Part shown: positions 1 to 7,204 of the stretch, piece after piece
Position numbering within the stretch: the stretch's first letter is position 1
How the letters are laid out: every line of letters starts with the position of its first letter
DNA from: a virus
Virus record (IMG/VR): IMGVR_UViG_3300007074_000118
Span: 1 to 22,811 of that record
DNA length: 22,811 nucleotides
Strand: one strand, 5' to 3'
Translations under genes and position numbers: made by a program
The notes under the pieces: model-generated
What the model saw: the letters and a program-made list of their open reading frames with translations, nothing else
Databases searched by the model: none
What the model was told of the DNA's origin: nothing

Positions 1-726
1 CTTGAAACTATTTTGGGCGTCTACGAAGGTACATCACTTGCTCGTCAGGAGCTCTATGGAGAGATGCTTGACAATATGGAAGGAGCGATGTGGAATGAAG
101 AATTGGTTGAGGCAGCTAGACACACTAATTACCCTGCGTCTACTCCGTTACGTGTTATCGGCGTCGACCCTTCAGTTGCTGAGAATCCCCGCGACGAGTG
201 CGGTATTGTTGTCTGCGCATCGTCTGCAGAAGGAGACCTCTATAAGCGCCATGCTTGGGTTCTTGAAGACGCTTCAATTCATGGTTCCCCAGACACCTGG
301 GCCCGTAAAGTTGTGGAAATGGCTCGCAAATGGGGTTGTCCCGTTGTTGCCGAAGTTAATCAAGGTGGCGCACTCGTACGAAACGCAATTAACTCTATTG
401 ACCCCAGCGTCAAAGTCCTCGAGGTCCACTCAAAGTACGGAAAGCAGTTAAGAGCAGAGCCAATTCTTCTTGCATACGAGCAAGGACGAGTTCACCACGT
501 TAACTACCTCCCAGAACTAGAATCTCAGATGTACTCTTGGATCCCAGGAGAGGGTAAATCCCCTGATCGGGTAGATGCAATGGTTCACGCCATGACCGCG
601 CTCCTAATTAAGCCCCCTCCGGGCTTTTCTGGTGGTAAATTACGTGCAAAAAGCCTCGCGGATCGCAAAATGGGCGTCAGCAGGCCAAATACTGGCAACG
701 TTGGCCGCGTTTTTAAGGTCAGGTAA
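1..726 (+). CDS. Terminase large subunit, C-terminal part (5' truncated)
   Basis: This is the nuclease half of the DNA-packaging motor, which cuts concatemeric phage DNA and drives it through the portal. The frame is open from the first base, so the gene begins upstream of the window and the ATPase domain is not seen. Counting from the first codon, an RNase H-fold nuclease pattern is visible: a first acidic residue in IGVDPS (Asp at codon 56), a second in VVAEVNQGG (Glu at codon 118) and a third in SPDRVDAMVHAM (Asp at codon 192). These three match the usual Asp/Glu/Asp metal-binding set of TerL nucleases. The tail after the third motif is basic, with a Pro-rich stretch. Its position two small genes before the portal supports the call. 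An apparent start codon at base 13 is only an internal Leu codon. Confidence 0.9.
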   Translation, partial: LETILGVYEGTSLARQELYGEMLDNMEGAMWNEELVEAARHTNYPASTPLRVIGVDPSVAENPRDECGIVVCASSAEGDLYKRHAWVLEDASIHGSPDTWARKVVEMARKWGCPVVAEVNQGGALVRNAINSIDPSVKVLEVHSKYGKQLRAEPILLAYEQGRVHHVNYLPELESQMYSWIPGEGKSPDRVDAMVHAMTALLIKPPPGFSGGKLRAKSLADRKMGVSRPNTGNVGRVFKVR

Positions 727-1088
727 TGACAAAAATCATTTTAGACAGGTTCCCGTGCCATCTAGTTGCTATTGCTGCGGGTGAGTTAGACGACATACTG
801 AAGCTAAGAAGCTACGAGCCTACACCTGGTGCTAAATATTTAGAGATAACTAGGGTAATATTAACAGAAACAGAAATAGTAGTAGCAAAAGATGGAAATT
901 CTGGCCCTATTATTGTCTTCCAGGAGGCTTACGATCAGGCCTCACTGTCAGAAAAGCCAACCGAGGACACAAGAGTTGTTACATCTAGCGGAAAGATGCT
1001 AGCATTTAAGAAAGATACAGGCTGCGGATGCGGTTCTCGCCTTCGTGGCTGGAATCCATATAAAACCTTAGGATCGAGTAGAGATTAA
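726..1088 (+). CDS. Small phage protein with Cys-rich C-terminus, function unknown
   Basis: This 120-residue protein starts in a TAATG overlap with the terminase stop, so translation is probably coupled. Residues 1-80 read as a mixed alpha/beta soluble domain (hydrophobic-alternating stretches such as LEITRVILTETEIVVAKDG). The C-terminus carries a compact GCGCGSRLRGWNPY motif with Cys residues in C-x-C spacing and a basic-aromatic tail. A similar tail is familiar from small proteins between terminase and portal in actinobacterial phages, but I know no assigned function. The C-x-C could bind metal or form a disulfide; that is inference. The next gene, also small, starts two bases after the stop. 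Confidence 0.6.
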   Translation: MTKIILDRFPCHLVAIAAGELDDILKLRSYEPTPGAKYLEITRVILTETEIVVAKDGNSGPIIVFQEAYDQASLSEKPTEDTRVVTSSGKMLAFKKDTGCGCGSRLRGWNPYKTLGSSRD

Positions 1089-1089
1089 C

Positions 1090-1380
1090 ATGGAACTTAC
1101 CGCACTAAATTTTGTAATTGTTGCCCTTGCGGCCTTTCGGGCAACGCATATGATTACCACTGATGTCATTGCAGAAGGTTTTCGAAATAAAATCTGGTCG
1201 AAGTTCCCGCCGAGCACTAAACTTGGATACTTAATCACATGTAACTGGTGTACGGGTTTCTGGATGTCAGGAATCTTTGTATTTGGAGCAATTATTTTAC
1301 CCCAAATCACAATTGTGGTATCATTAGTCTTGGCTATCTCCGCCTTGATTGGACTTATCTCCGCTTGGACCGAGCGCTAA
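1090..1380 (+). CDS. DUF1360-like small membrane protein
   Basis: This 96-residue protein has an N-terminal hydrophobic segment (about residues 5-22) and one or two further hydrophobic segments (about residues 52-92). Between them lies a cytosol-like loop containing TTDVIAEGFR and the motif CNWCTGFW. The order (R-x-T...TTD-x-I...R) followed by a C-x-W-C-x-G-F-W motif is the signature of the DUF1360 family, found in bacilli, actinobacteria and many phages next to terminase or portal genes. The biochemical role of the family is not known to me. The paired Cys at the membrane edge could bind metal or be redox active (inference). The ribosome binding site is weak, and the gene probably relies on coupling to its neighbour. 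Confidence 0.7.
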   Translation: MELTALNFVIVALAAFRATHMITTDVIAEGFRNKIWSKFPPSTKLGYLITCNWCTGFWMSGIFVFGAIILPQITIVVSLVLAISALIGLISAWTER

Positions 1381-1398
1381 ACAGACAGGGAGCCCATC

Positions 1399-3144
1399 TT
1401 GGGTATTTTTAAGAAAGAACCAGCAGGAACACGGAACGAAAGCCCGAAGATACGTGCGGCCTCTCCAAGGAACACTACACGCGTTGCGCCCGGAGTTTCC
1501 GTAGACTCTTTTGGAATTGTTTACGCTGAGCCACAAGTTTTTAACGCCCCACGTGCAATGACCGCTGCCGCTGCTCAGGTAAAACTAGACGACAAGACCG
1601 AAGCTCAATATTTTAAAGCTCGCAGAGACTCCTCAGCCTCTTCGTGGCAATCAGAAGCCTGGGAGTACTACGATGCAATCGGTGAAATCAAATATGCATT
1701 CAACCTAGTTGCGTCCGTTGTTTCAAGAATTCGTCTTTACCCCGCTGCTGTCAGCAATCCAAGCGAAACACCTTCACCGATTGATTTTGTAGAGAGTGTA
1801 GACCCGCGTTTAGCTGCTGCAGCAACTCGCGTGCTCGACCGCCTAAGCTCTGCCTACGGTGGACAGCCTGGACTTCTAAAGGACGCCGCTCTAAACTTGC
1901 AAGTTACTGGAGAATGCTATCTGGTTCAAATTCCGGAACGAAAAGGCTCCGGCCTTCCGGAGACATGGGACATTCGTTCCACAGACGAACTTCAGGTTGA
2001 CTCTAGAGGGAACTACATAATTAACCCCCGTCGCGATGTTGGTGGTGGTGGCGCTTCTGTGATGGCTCAGGGCAATAATGACACAATTCAACTACCTACA
2101 TCTGCATACGTAGGGAGAATATGGCGAGCTCACCCTCGTTACACGCAGGATTCCGACTCTTCACTACGCAGTCTATTAGACCTTTGCGCAGAATTGCTTT
2201 TGTTGAACAGGACTTTCCGTGCGACTGCACGTTCACGCCTAAACGCTGGCGCTCTCTACTTGCCAGACGGCCTTTCGGTCGCTGCATCACCTGACCCCGA
2301 CTACCCATATGACGAAGATGGAGATTTCAACGAGCAGTTTAACCCAGAAGAGGCCGCAGACGACTTCGAAGATCAACTAATCGATGCAATGACCACCCCG
2401 ATTAAGGACGAAGACTCCGCGTCTGCTGTCGTTCCTTTGATCATCCGTGGCCCAGCAGAGCTTGGCGACAAGATCCATCAGTTTAAGTTCGAACGTTCGT
2501 TCGACCCAGCACTAGCTGAGCGCTCCGATCGTGTACTAGAGCGCATCATGCAGGGCCTAGACGTCCCCAAAGACATCGTGACGGGACTTGCCAACGTTAA
2601 ATACTCTAACGCTCTACAAATCGATGAGAGCCTATATAAGGCTCACATAGAGCCTCTGATGCTACTAATCGTTGACGCACTAACTGTTATGTACCTGCGT
2701 CCATACCTAATTGCCAATGGATATTCCGAAGCAGAAGTTAAAAATGTCTGCATTTGGTACGACCCTAGTCTTGTAGCGACCAGGAATGACCGCGCTACAG
2801 ATGCAGACTCTGGATTCGAAAAGATGGCGATATCTTACGACACATGGCGTCGTGCTCACGGCTTCTCTGAGTCCGATGCGCCAGACCCTAAGGAACTTGC
2901 ACTTCGCCTAGTAATACAAAAAGGCCAAGTAACACCCGAGCTTACAGAGGCAATGCTTCAAGCTGTTGCTCCTGAACTTATGGCAGGTATTCGAAACAAG
3001 GCCATGGAAGAAAGCGGAGCCGAGATTCCTCCAGAGATTGACCGGCTTCTCACTGGCGTGCCAGCTGAAGACGCAGGAGCTGCAGAGGCTCCTACCGAAG
3101 ATACAACAGAAGAAGTCCCACCACTAGCAGAACCAGAGGCTTAA
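1399..3144 (+). CDS. Portal protein
   Basis: This 581-residue product is of usual size for a siphovirus portal, the dodecameric ring at the unique vertex through which DNA enters and leaves. The start is TTG at 1399 with GGGAG at 1388-1392 about six bases upstream; no ATG with a better site exists nearby. Residues about 70-120 (SWQSEAWEYYDAIGEIKYAFNL and the following helix) match the typical portal entry helix. Residues about 385-440, beginning GLDVPKDIVTG and containing NALQIDESLYKAHIEPL, are the conserved stem/clip-like segment of this family. The first 60 residues are basic and disordered, and the last 45 are Pro/Glu/Ala-rich and acidic. It sits after terminase and before the Dps-like gene, two bases from the next start. 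Confidence 0.88.
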   Translation: MGIFKKEPAGTRNESPKIRAASPRNTTRVAPGVSVDSFGIVYAEPQVFNAPRAMTAAAAQVKLDDKTEAQYFKARRDSSASSWQSEAWEYYDAIGEIKYAFNLVASVVSRIRLYPAAVSNPSETPSPIDFVESVDPRLAAAATRVLDRLSSAYGGQPGLLKDAALNLQVTGECYLVQIPERKGSGLPETWDIRSTDELQVDSRGNYIINPRRDVGGGGASVMAQGNNDTIQLPTSAYVGRIWRAHPRYTQDSDSSLRSLLDLCAELLLLNRTFRATARSRLNAGALYLPDGLSVAASPDPDYPYDEDGDFNEQFNPEEAADDFEDQLIDAMTTPIKDEDSASAVVPLIIRGPAELGDKIHQFKFERSFDPALAERSDRVLERIMQGLDVPKDIVTGLANVKYSNALQIDESLYKAHIEPLMLLIVDALTVMYLRPYLIANGYSEAEVKNVCIWYDPSLVATRNDRATDADSGFEKMAISYDTWRRAHGFSESDAPDPKELALRLVIQKGQVTPELTEAMLQAVAPELMAGIRNKAMEESGAEIPPEIDRLLTGVPAEDAGAAEAPTEDTTEEVPPLAEPEA

Positions 3145-3145
3145 T

Positions 3146-3604
3146 ATGCATATCGACCAAAAAACGGAATTAGTATCAAAGTTAGCGCTTCTGCTAGCTG
3201 ATACTGTGACTGCCAAGTTTATTTTTCATGGCTACCACTGGAACGTCTTAGGCCCAGACTTTGGTGAGTATCACAAGTTCTTCAAAACTCTTTATAAGGA
3301 TGTGGACAGTTCGATCGACCCGCTGGGCGAGAATATCCTTAAGGCTGGATTCCCTGCTCCTTACTTTTTGACAGATTATGCAGAGATGTCCCTCATCAAA
3401 GAAGAGCGTCTAGACGGATCTTCTCCTACATTCATGCTTCAGTCGGCTAAAAGAGTAAATGACCAGATAATGCACTCGCTGTTTGGAGCATTTGAAGAAG
3501 CAGAAAAATGCAATGAGCAAGGATTGCTGGATTTCCTTGCAGCACGTATTGACATGCACAAGATGTGGAACTGGCAAATCAACGCATTCCTAGGAGTCCG
3601 CTAA
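3146..3604 (+). CDS. Dps/ferritin-like protein (mini-ferritin)
   Basis: The product has 152 residues, the normal length of a Dps subunit. Dps proteins form 12-subunit shells that oxidise Fe(II) with peroxide, store iron and in some cases bind DNA. The hallmark HWNVLGPDF is at residues 31-39. The ferroxidase set is complete: His31, His43, Asp58 and Glu62, with the spacing and even the numbering I recall for bacterial mini-ferritins. The remaining sequence fits the four-helix bundle (helices near residues 5-32, 36-65, 92-120 and 124-148). There is no long Lys-rich tail for DNA binding, only a short N-terminus with two Lys. AGAGG at 3135-3139 precedes the ATG by six bases. It is embedded directly between the portal and head genes, suggesting a virion or late-infection role (inference). 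Confidence 0.87.
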   Translation: MHIDQKTELVSKLALLLADTVTAKFIFHGYHWNVLGPDFGEYHKFFKTLYKDVDSSIDPLGENILKAGFPAPYFLTDYAEMSLIKEERLDGSSPTFMLQSAKRVNDQIMHSLFGAFEEAEKCNEQGLLDFLAARIDMHKMWNWQINAFLGVR

Positions 3605-4345
3605 ATGTCCGAGTATATAAACAAAGTAGTGAACGCTTCAGGCGAGTACGCAGCGCCGGTAGATAAGATAGAAGAAGAAGAAACAGAAGAGAAAAAAGAA
3701 GCTCCCGAAGGTTATCACTACATGCCAGACGGCGAGCTAATGAAGGATTCAGCTCACGAAGCCGCAGCTTTAGAGAAAGAATCTGATGATCCTTGCTGGA
3801 AGGGCTACGTCCAAGTAGGCATGAAAAAGAAGAACGGCAAAAAAGTACCAAATTGCGTCCCTTCTGCGGCATCCATAGATGAGATAGTTGCAAGTGTTAA
3901 TAGTGAGTTTGGGCACTCCAGGCGAGTTCGCGAAGAAGATGCCTATCAAGTGGCTAGAAAAGCCTGCGACAAATATAGCTACCTCGGAGACACCGAAGAA
4001 CTTGAGTTAGCGATTCTGTGGGAAGTATTCACATACGTAGAGTATGCAACCGAAGGCGTTTCTGAGGATCTTGAAGATTTATCAGAATATTCTATTCTTC
4101 TACCAGCCGGACATCCGGGAAGAGAATCTTCAATTGCGGACTCCCTCGAGTGGGTCTATGGTGCCCCTGACTTGGATGACTTTGCCAAAGAAGCACTTCT
4201 TTCTGCTTTTGATATAGGCTCCGGCGGCATAGAGGTATTGCATGCGACCACTAGGCTAGAGGTTTTAATGGCTAGTGGAGGTCTTTCCGAAGTCACCGTC
4301 TCTCATTTAGAAGCTTTAAAAAAGAAGCATACTAAAGACAGCTAG
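3605..4345 (+). CDS. Acidic head-region protein with CWKGY/VPNCVP motif
   Basis: This 246-residue protein begins directly after the Dps-like stop, with AGGAG at 3592-3596 at good spacing. The N-terminus is a charged Glu/Lys segment (residues 20-35). It is followed by GYHYMPDGELMKD (residues 37-48) and then a compact motif at residues 62-87 with Cys64-Trp65-Lys-Gly-Tyr, a Lys-rich centre and VPNCVP ending near Cys84. Both short motifs recur in phage structural proteins of several groups. I know no proven role; they look like small modules or tags. The rest (residues 90-240) is acidic and helical and contains no recognised catalytic pattern. Its place among head genes suggests an internal or scaffold-associated protein, which is inference only. 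Confidence 0.55.
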   Translation: MSEYINKVVNASGEYAAPVDKIEEEETEEKKEAPEGYHYMPDGELMKDSAHEAAALEKESDDPCWKGYVQVGMKKKNGKKVPNCVPSAASIDEIVASVNSEFGHSRRVREEDAYQVARKACDKYSYLGDTEELELAILWEVFTYVEYATEGVSEDLEDLSEYSILLPAGHPGRESSIADSLEWVYGAPDLDDFAKEALLSAFDIGSGGIEVLHATTRLEVLMASGGLSEVTVSHLEALKKKHTKDS

Positions 4346-4363
4346 TTTTTATTGAGGTAAAAT
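4335..4363 (+). promoter_or_regulatory. Possible promoter ahead of the two-frame multidomain gene
   Basis: AAGACA at 4335-4340 (four of six matches to TTGACA) and TAAAAT at 4358-4363 (five of six to TATAAT) are separated by 17 bases. A start of transcription near 4370 would leave a leader of about 30 bases containing the AAAGGA ribosome binding site at 4386-4391. This is the only gap in the window where both boxes fall at proper spacing. It is a pattern match only, since the phage may use another sigma factor. Confidence 0.3.
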
Positions 4364-4399
4364 TTTAAGTAGTCTTCTACTATATAAAGGATCAACTCT

Positions 4400-7186
4400 A
4401 TGCCTAATCTCTTCGACGCCATAATCGCAGTTGGTGGCAACTCTTCTGCAGCAAAGAGTGCAAGAGCTAGGCTTCAGCCCCGTGATAAAAACGGCCGCTG
4501 GGTACTAACTGGTGCAGGCATGTTTGCAAGTGTATCCCTACCTAACGGTAAAACCATTAAGGTTACTGGTAAGGCTATCGGCGGTACTGCAGTTAACAAG
4601 GGTGAGAAGAATAATATCCGCATGCTAGTCGGAGAAGGCTTCGCTAGCTCAGGAATCCCAGAGAGCACAGTACTTGAAGTAGCCTCCAAAAACGGTGAGC
4701 TAGAATCCAAGATTCAGCTAGATCGTGATTTCTTGAAGAGCAAGGGTATTGACCCAGATCTCAAGCATACTCTTCCTGCGTCAATAGCTGATCAGCCACA
4801 AAAACTAGAGGACATGAATGCTCAGCCGGGCGATGAGCTAGATATTGAACTAGCCACTAACGGACTAACCGACGAAGAGGACAAGGACTTCCGCGCAATA
4901 CGTGAGAAAGAGCCTCTAGCAAAACTTCCACCAGCACTTGCAGAGCAAGCTGTTGAAGGCGAAGACGTTAACAAACTTGTTGAAGACGGACCTGAGGGTG
5001 AGGCTATTGTTGATGCATACACCCCCTCTTCGGCCGAAGAACCAAGCTCCACTAAAGCCGCAGACGATGCAGTTGCAAATATCATGGATGAAGTCAGCCT
5101 ACATGGCGATACTGAAGTAAAATTAGACAACTTAGTAGAGTCCCTTAGCCCTGAAAGCAGCGTAAAACCGACAACTCCCATGAACTTAAATGTCGGAGAT
5201 GTAGTTCGCTCGAGGGCAGGTAGAGATTCTGTTGTCCTGGATATAAGATTGGACCCCAGTAGCGGCGGTAGATCATTCATGAGACTACAGAATGAGGATG
5301 GCATCGTAGCAGAGTTTCCTCTAGATCTTACTAGGCAACTTAACGTTGTGCAGGGCAGAAAGGCTACTATCGCTCGGCCTACTGAGCCTACTGAGCCTAC
5401 TGAGCCTACTGGGCCTACTATCGCTCGGCCTACTGGGCCTACTATCGCTCGGCCTACTGAGCCTACTGAGCCTACTGAGCCTACTGAGCCTACTGAGCCT
5501 ACTGAGCCTACTGAGCCTACTGAGCCAGCCAAGCCCTCCAAGCCAGCCAAGCCAGCCAAGCCTACCCCCGAGGGTGTAGACACTCCTGAGGGAGAGGCAG
5601 TCACACAGACTAGCGATGGATCACCTCCTGTGAACTTCCCTCCACCCGGCAGAATGGACGACGGTAGCAACTTTAACTTGCCAGTACTGTCCAAAGAAGA
5701 GCTAGAGAGGGAAAGAGCCAGAAAGCTCACCCCTGTGATGGGCCCTGACGGCACGCCTGTCGGCTACGTAGATGAGCACAATAGGATTCTTTCCGCCGAT
5801 GACCCGTTTGCAATGATGGATGCTTTAGCTAAAATATACCCGGACGCTAAGTTTACTGAAGAGGGTGCTCTAGTTCTTCACAGGCAAGAAGACAAAGACG
5901 GCAAAATATTTGAACTACGGGCAAACAACTCTGGTAAAAAGGCTATTGTGTACACTATGCGCTGGACTGACCCAGAAACTGGAGAATTCAAAGAGTACCA
6001 GCACAAAGATGATCGTCACTCCATTGCGCCACTTCTGAGCAAAGCTAACGGCCCTCAGGGGCTACTTGATAGACTGATGGGCAGGGTCGATAATGATGGT
6101 TTTGATTGGGCAAACGTAAAGTTTGGTAGAGGCGGCAAGGGGAATGCATGGGGCCCGAATGACAGCTTATCTAGTCGTCTTAAGTGGCTTATGTCTGGAA
6201 CAGGCGACCGAAAAAAGATGGAAGAAATCGGTGATAACGCCGTACGACTTGCCGATGGTAGGAATGTAACCTACCACGCAGGTACGAAGATTGTTAAAAA
6301 CAGCGAGCTCCCTAGCCTATGGAATACCTATGATGAGTTCATGAGCTCAGGAACGTCAAGACGCGACAGAGATGTAGCTCTTAAAGAAGATATGTATGAC
6401 ATTCTGTATTCTATATTTGGAAGTACACCTCTCGGTGAGAAGGCGCATGCAGACGCAAGAAAGGCTATTAGAGCCGAGTTCAGACGAAGAAACCCTAATG
6501 CGAGCCAGAGAAGTACCCAGAGCTTCGACTACTATGTATCCGCCGCATCAGAGCGTATGCGGGGGATCTACAGGAACCCGGACTCTAATACTAGATCAAT
6601 TAGGTACGCCTCAAAGGATATGACGAAGTCTATCGAGAAGGGTATGACCGTTGAGTATACAAACAACGTAGGCGAAACATCTATCCTTAAAGTTTCTGGT
6701 TTAGTGCAAAACGTTAACGCCACTCCCGGAGACAAAGCATCTTACGATTATGGGGACTACGTATTGGTAGTAGATGCGAACGGCAATACGAGGGAGATAA
6801 ACGCGCTAAAACTCAGGCAGACGAGAGATCAAGACACTCCTCTAACAGATTACACTGCTAACCTACAGGGCCAAGCACTAGCAGAAGCCAGGAGAGACCC
6901 CGATTCAGAGCCGATCCCTGCACCTAGGCAGCGAGCGAAGCCTGTTGGTACTGATACTGTTATCTCTGCTCAGCCCTCTCCTCCTATGCTTATAGATGAT
7001 GTTGTTCAAGGAGATATGCTGCACAATAAAGAAGGAAGGCCTCTTGGTATCGTAAAGACGGCTCCTCGACCTGTTACAAGCAGAGATGGCTCTCCAGCAC
7101 TGGCATTCTTGTATACAGGAGCAGACGGAGTCGAAGGTTCGGCGGTCTACAAGCTTGGTACGGAGGTAACACCAAAAAAAGCCTAG
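4400..7186 (+). CDS. Large multidomain head-region protein, zero-frame product
   Basis: The zero frame encodes 928 residues. ATG at 4400 is preceded by AAAGGA at 4386-4391 with eight bases of spacing. Residues 26-33 hold a QPRDKNGR tag, a motif that recurs twice in the capsid polyprotein. Residues about 263-316 read as a small beta-barrel (LNVGDVVRSR..., KOW/SH3-like guess). Residues about 322-390 are a low-complexity Pro-Thr-Glu then Pro-Ala-Lys linker. Residues 410-600 begin with a conserved-looking GPDGTPVGYVDEHNR segment, and residues about 650-745 are basic and helical. I recognise no enzyme in this half. The frame ends with AAA AAA GCC TAG, where a -1 slip leads into the downstream frame. 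It is therefore probably both a product in itself and the N-terminal part of a 1629-residue fusion. Confidence 0.75.
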   Translation: MPNLFDAIIAVGGNSSAAKSARARLQPRDKNGRWVLTGAGMFASVSLPNGKTIKVTGKAIGGTAVNKGEKNNIRMLVGEGFASSGIPESTVLEVASKNGELESKIQLDRDFLKSKGIDPDLKHTLPASIADQPQKLEDMNAQPGDELDIELATNGLTDEEDKDFRAIREKEPLAKLPPALAEQAVEGEDVNKLVEDGPEGEAIVDAYTPSSAEEPSSTKAADDAVANIMDEVSLHGDTEVKLDNLVESLSPESSVKPTTPMNLNVGDVVRSRAGRDSVVLDIRLDPSSGGRSFMRLQNEDGIVAEFPLDLTRQLNVVQGRKATIARPTEPTEPTEPTGPTIARPTGPTIARPTEPTEPTEPTEPTEPTEPTEPTEPAKPSKPAKPAKPTPEGVDTPEGEAVTQTSDGSPPVNFPPPGRMDDGSNFNLPVLSKEELERERARKLTPVMGPDGTPVGYVDEHNRILSADDPFAMMDALAKIYPDAKFTEEGALVLHRQEDKDGKIFELRANNSGKKAIVYTMRWTDPETGEFKEYQHKDDRHSIAPLLSKANGPQGLLDRLMGRVDNDGFDWANVKFGRGGKGNAWGPNDSLSSRLKWLMSGTGDRKKMEEIGDNAVRLADGRNVTYHAGTKIVKNSELPSLWNTYDEFMSSGTSRRDRDVALKEDMYDILYSIFGSTPLGEKAHADARKAIRAEFRRRNPNASQRSTQSFDYYVSAASERMRGIYRNPDSNTRSIRYASKDMTKSIEKGMTVEYTNNVGETSILKVSGLVQNVNATPGDKASYDYGDYVLVVDANGNTREINALKLRQTRDQDTPLTDYTANLQGQALAEARRDPDSEPIPAPRQRAKPVGTDTVISAQPSPPMLIDDVVQGDMLHNKEGRPLGIVKTAPRPVTSRDGSPALAFLYTGADGVEGSAVYKLGTEVTPKKA
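5363..5560 (+). repeat. In-frame minisatellite encoding Pro-Thr-Glu / Pro-Ala-Lys linker
   Basis: A 9-base unit CCTACTGAG (Pro-Thr-Glu) occurs three times, then eight times without interruption at 5453-5524. Three copies of a 15-base unit ending CTACTATCGCTCGG (encoding Ile-Ala-Arg junctions) are interspersed at 5363-5377, 5414-5428 and 5438-5452. Four degenerate units encoding Pro-Ala/Ser-Lys follow at 5525-5560. The unit length is a multiple of three, so copy-number change keeps the frame. The encoded stretch is an extended charged Pro-rich linker between two folded parts of the protein. The reverse and alternative frames are also open here because of the repeat, and these are not genes. 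Confidence 0.93.
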
Positions 7187-7204
7187 GCCCTGACCAGGGG
7201 CTAG
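7162..7204 (+). promoter_or_regulatory. -1 programmed ribosomal frameshift signal (dnaX-like)
   Basis: Three elements line up. An internal Shine-Dalgarno-like GGAGGT lies at 7162-7167. The slippery heptamer A AAA AAA at 7174-7180 is in the correct phase (zero frame CCA AAA AAA GCC TAG). A hairpin lies just downstream, with outer arms CTAG (7183-7186 with 7201-7204) and inner arms CCCT/AGGG (7188-7191 with 7196-7199). The inner stem begins seven bases after the heptamer. The -1 frame is open from 7030 to 9288, so a slip at this site adds 702 residues. The Escherichia coli dnaX gene uses the same trio of internal SD, A-rich heptamer and stem-loop. The alternative is an under-called A in the seven-A run. 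Confidence 0.7.

Noticed and set aside
5346-5579. Leu-rich forward open frame in another phase of the minisatellite
   Set aside because: It is purely the repeat read in a different frame (Leu-Ser-Leu-Leu repeats), wholly inside a better supported gene.
4822-5754. Long reverse-strand open frame of 310 codons
   Set aside because: It is antisense to the Pro-Thr-Glu repeat and acidic linker of the 4400 gene. Its Ser/Gly/Val-rich translation is the mirror of that repeat and low complexity throughout.
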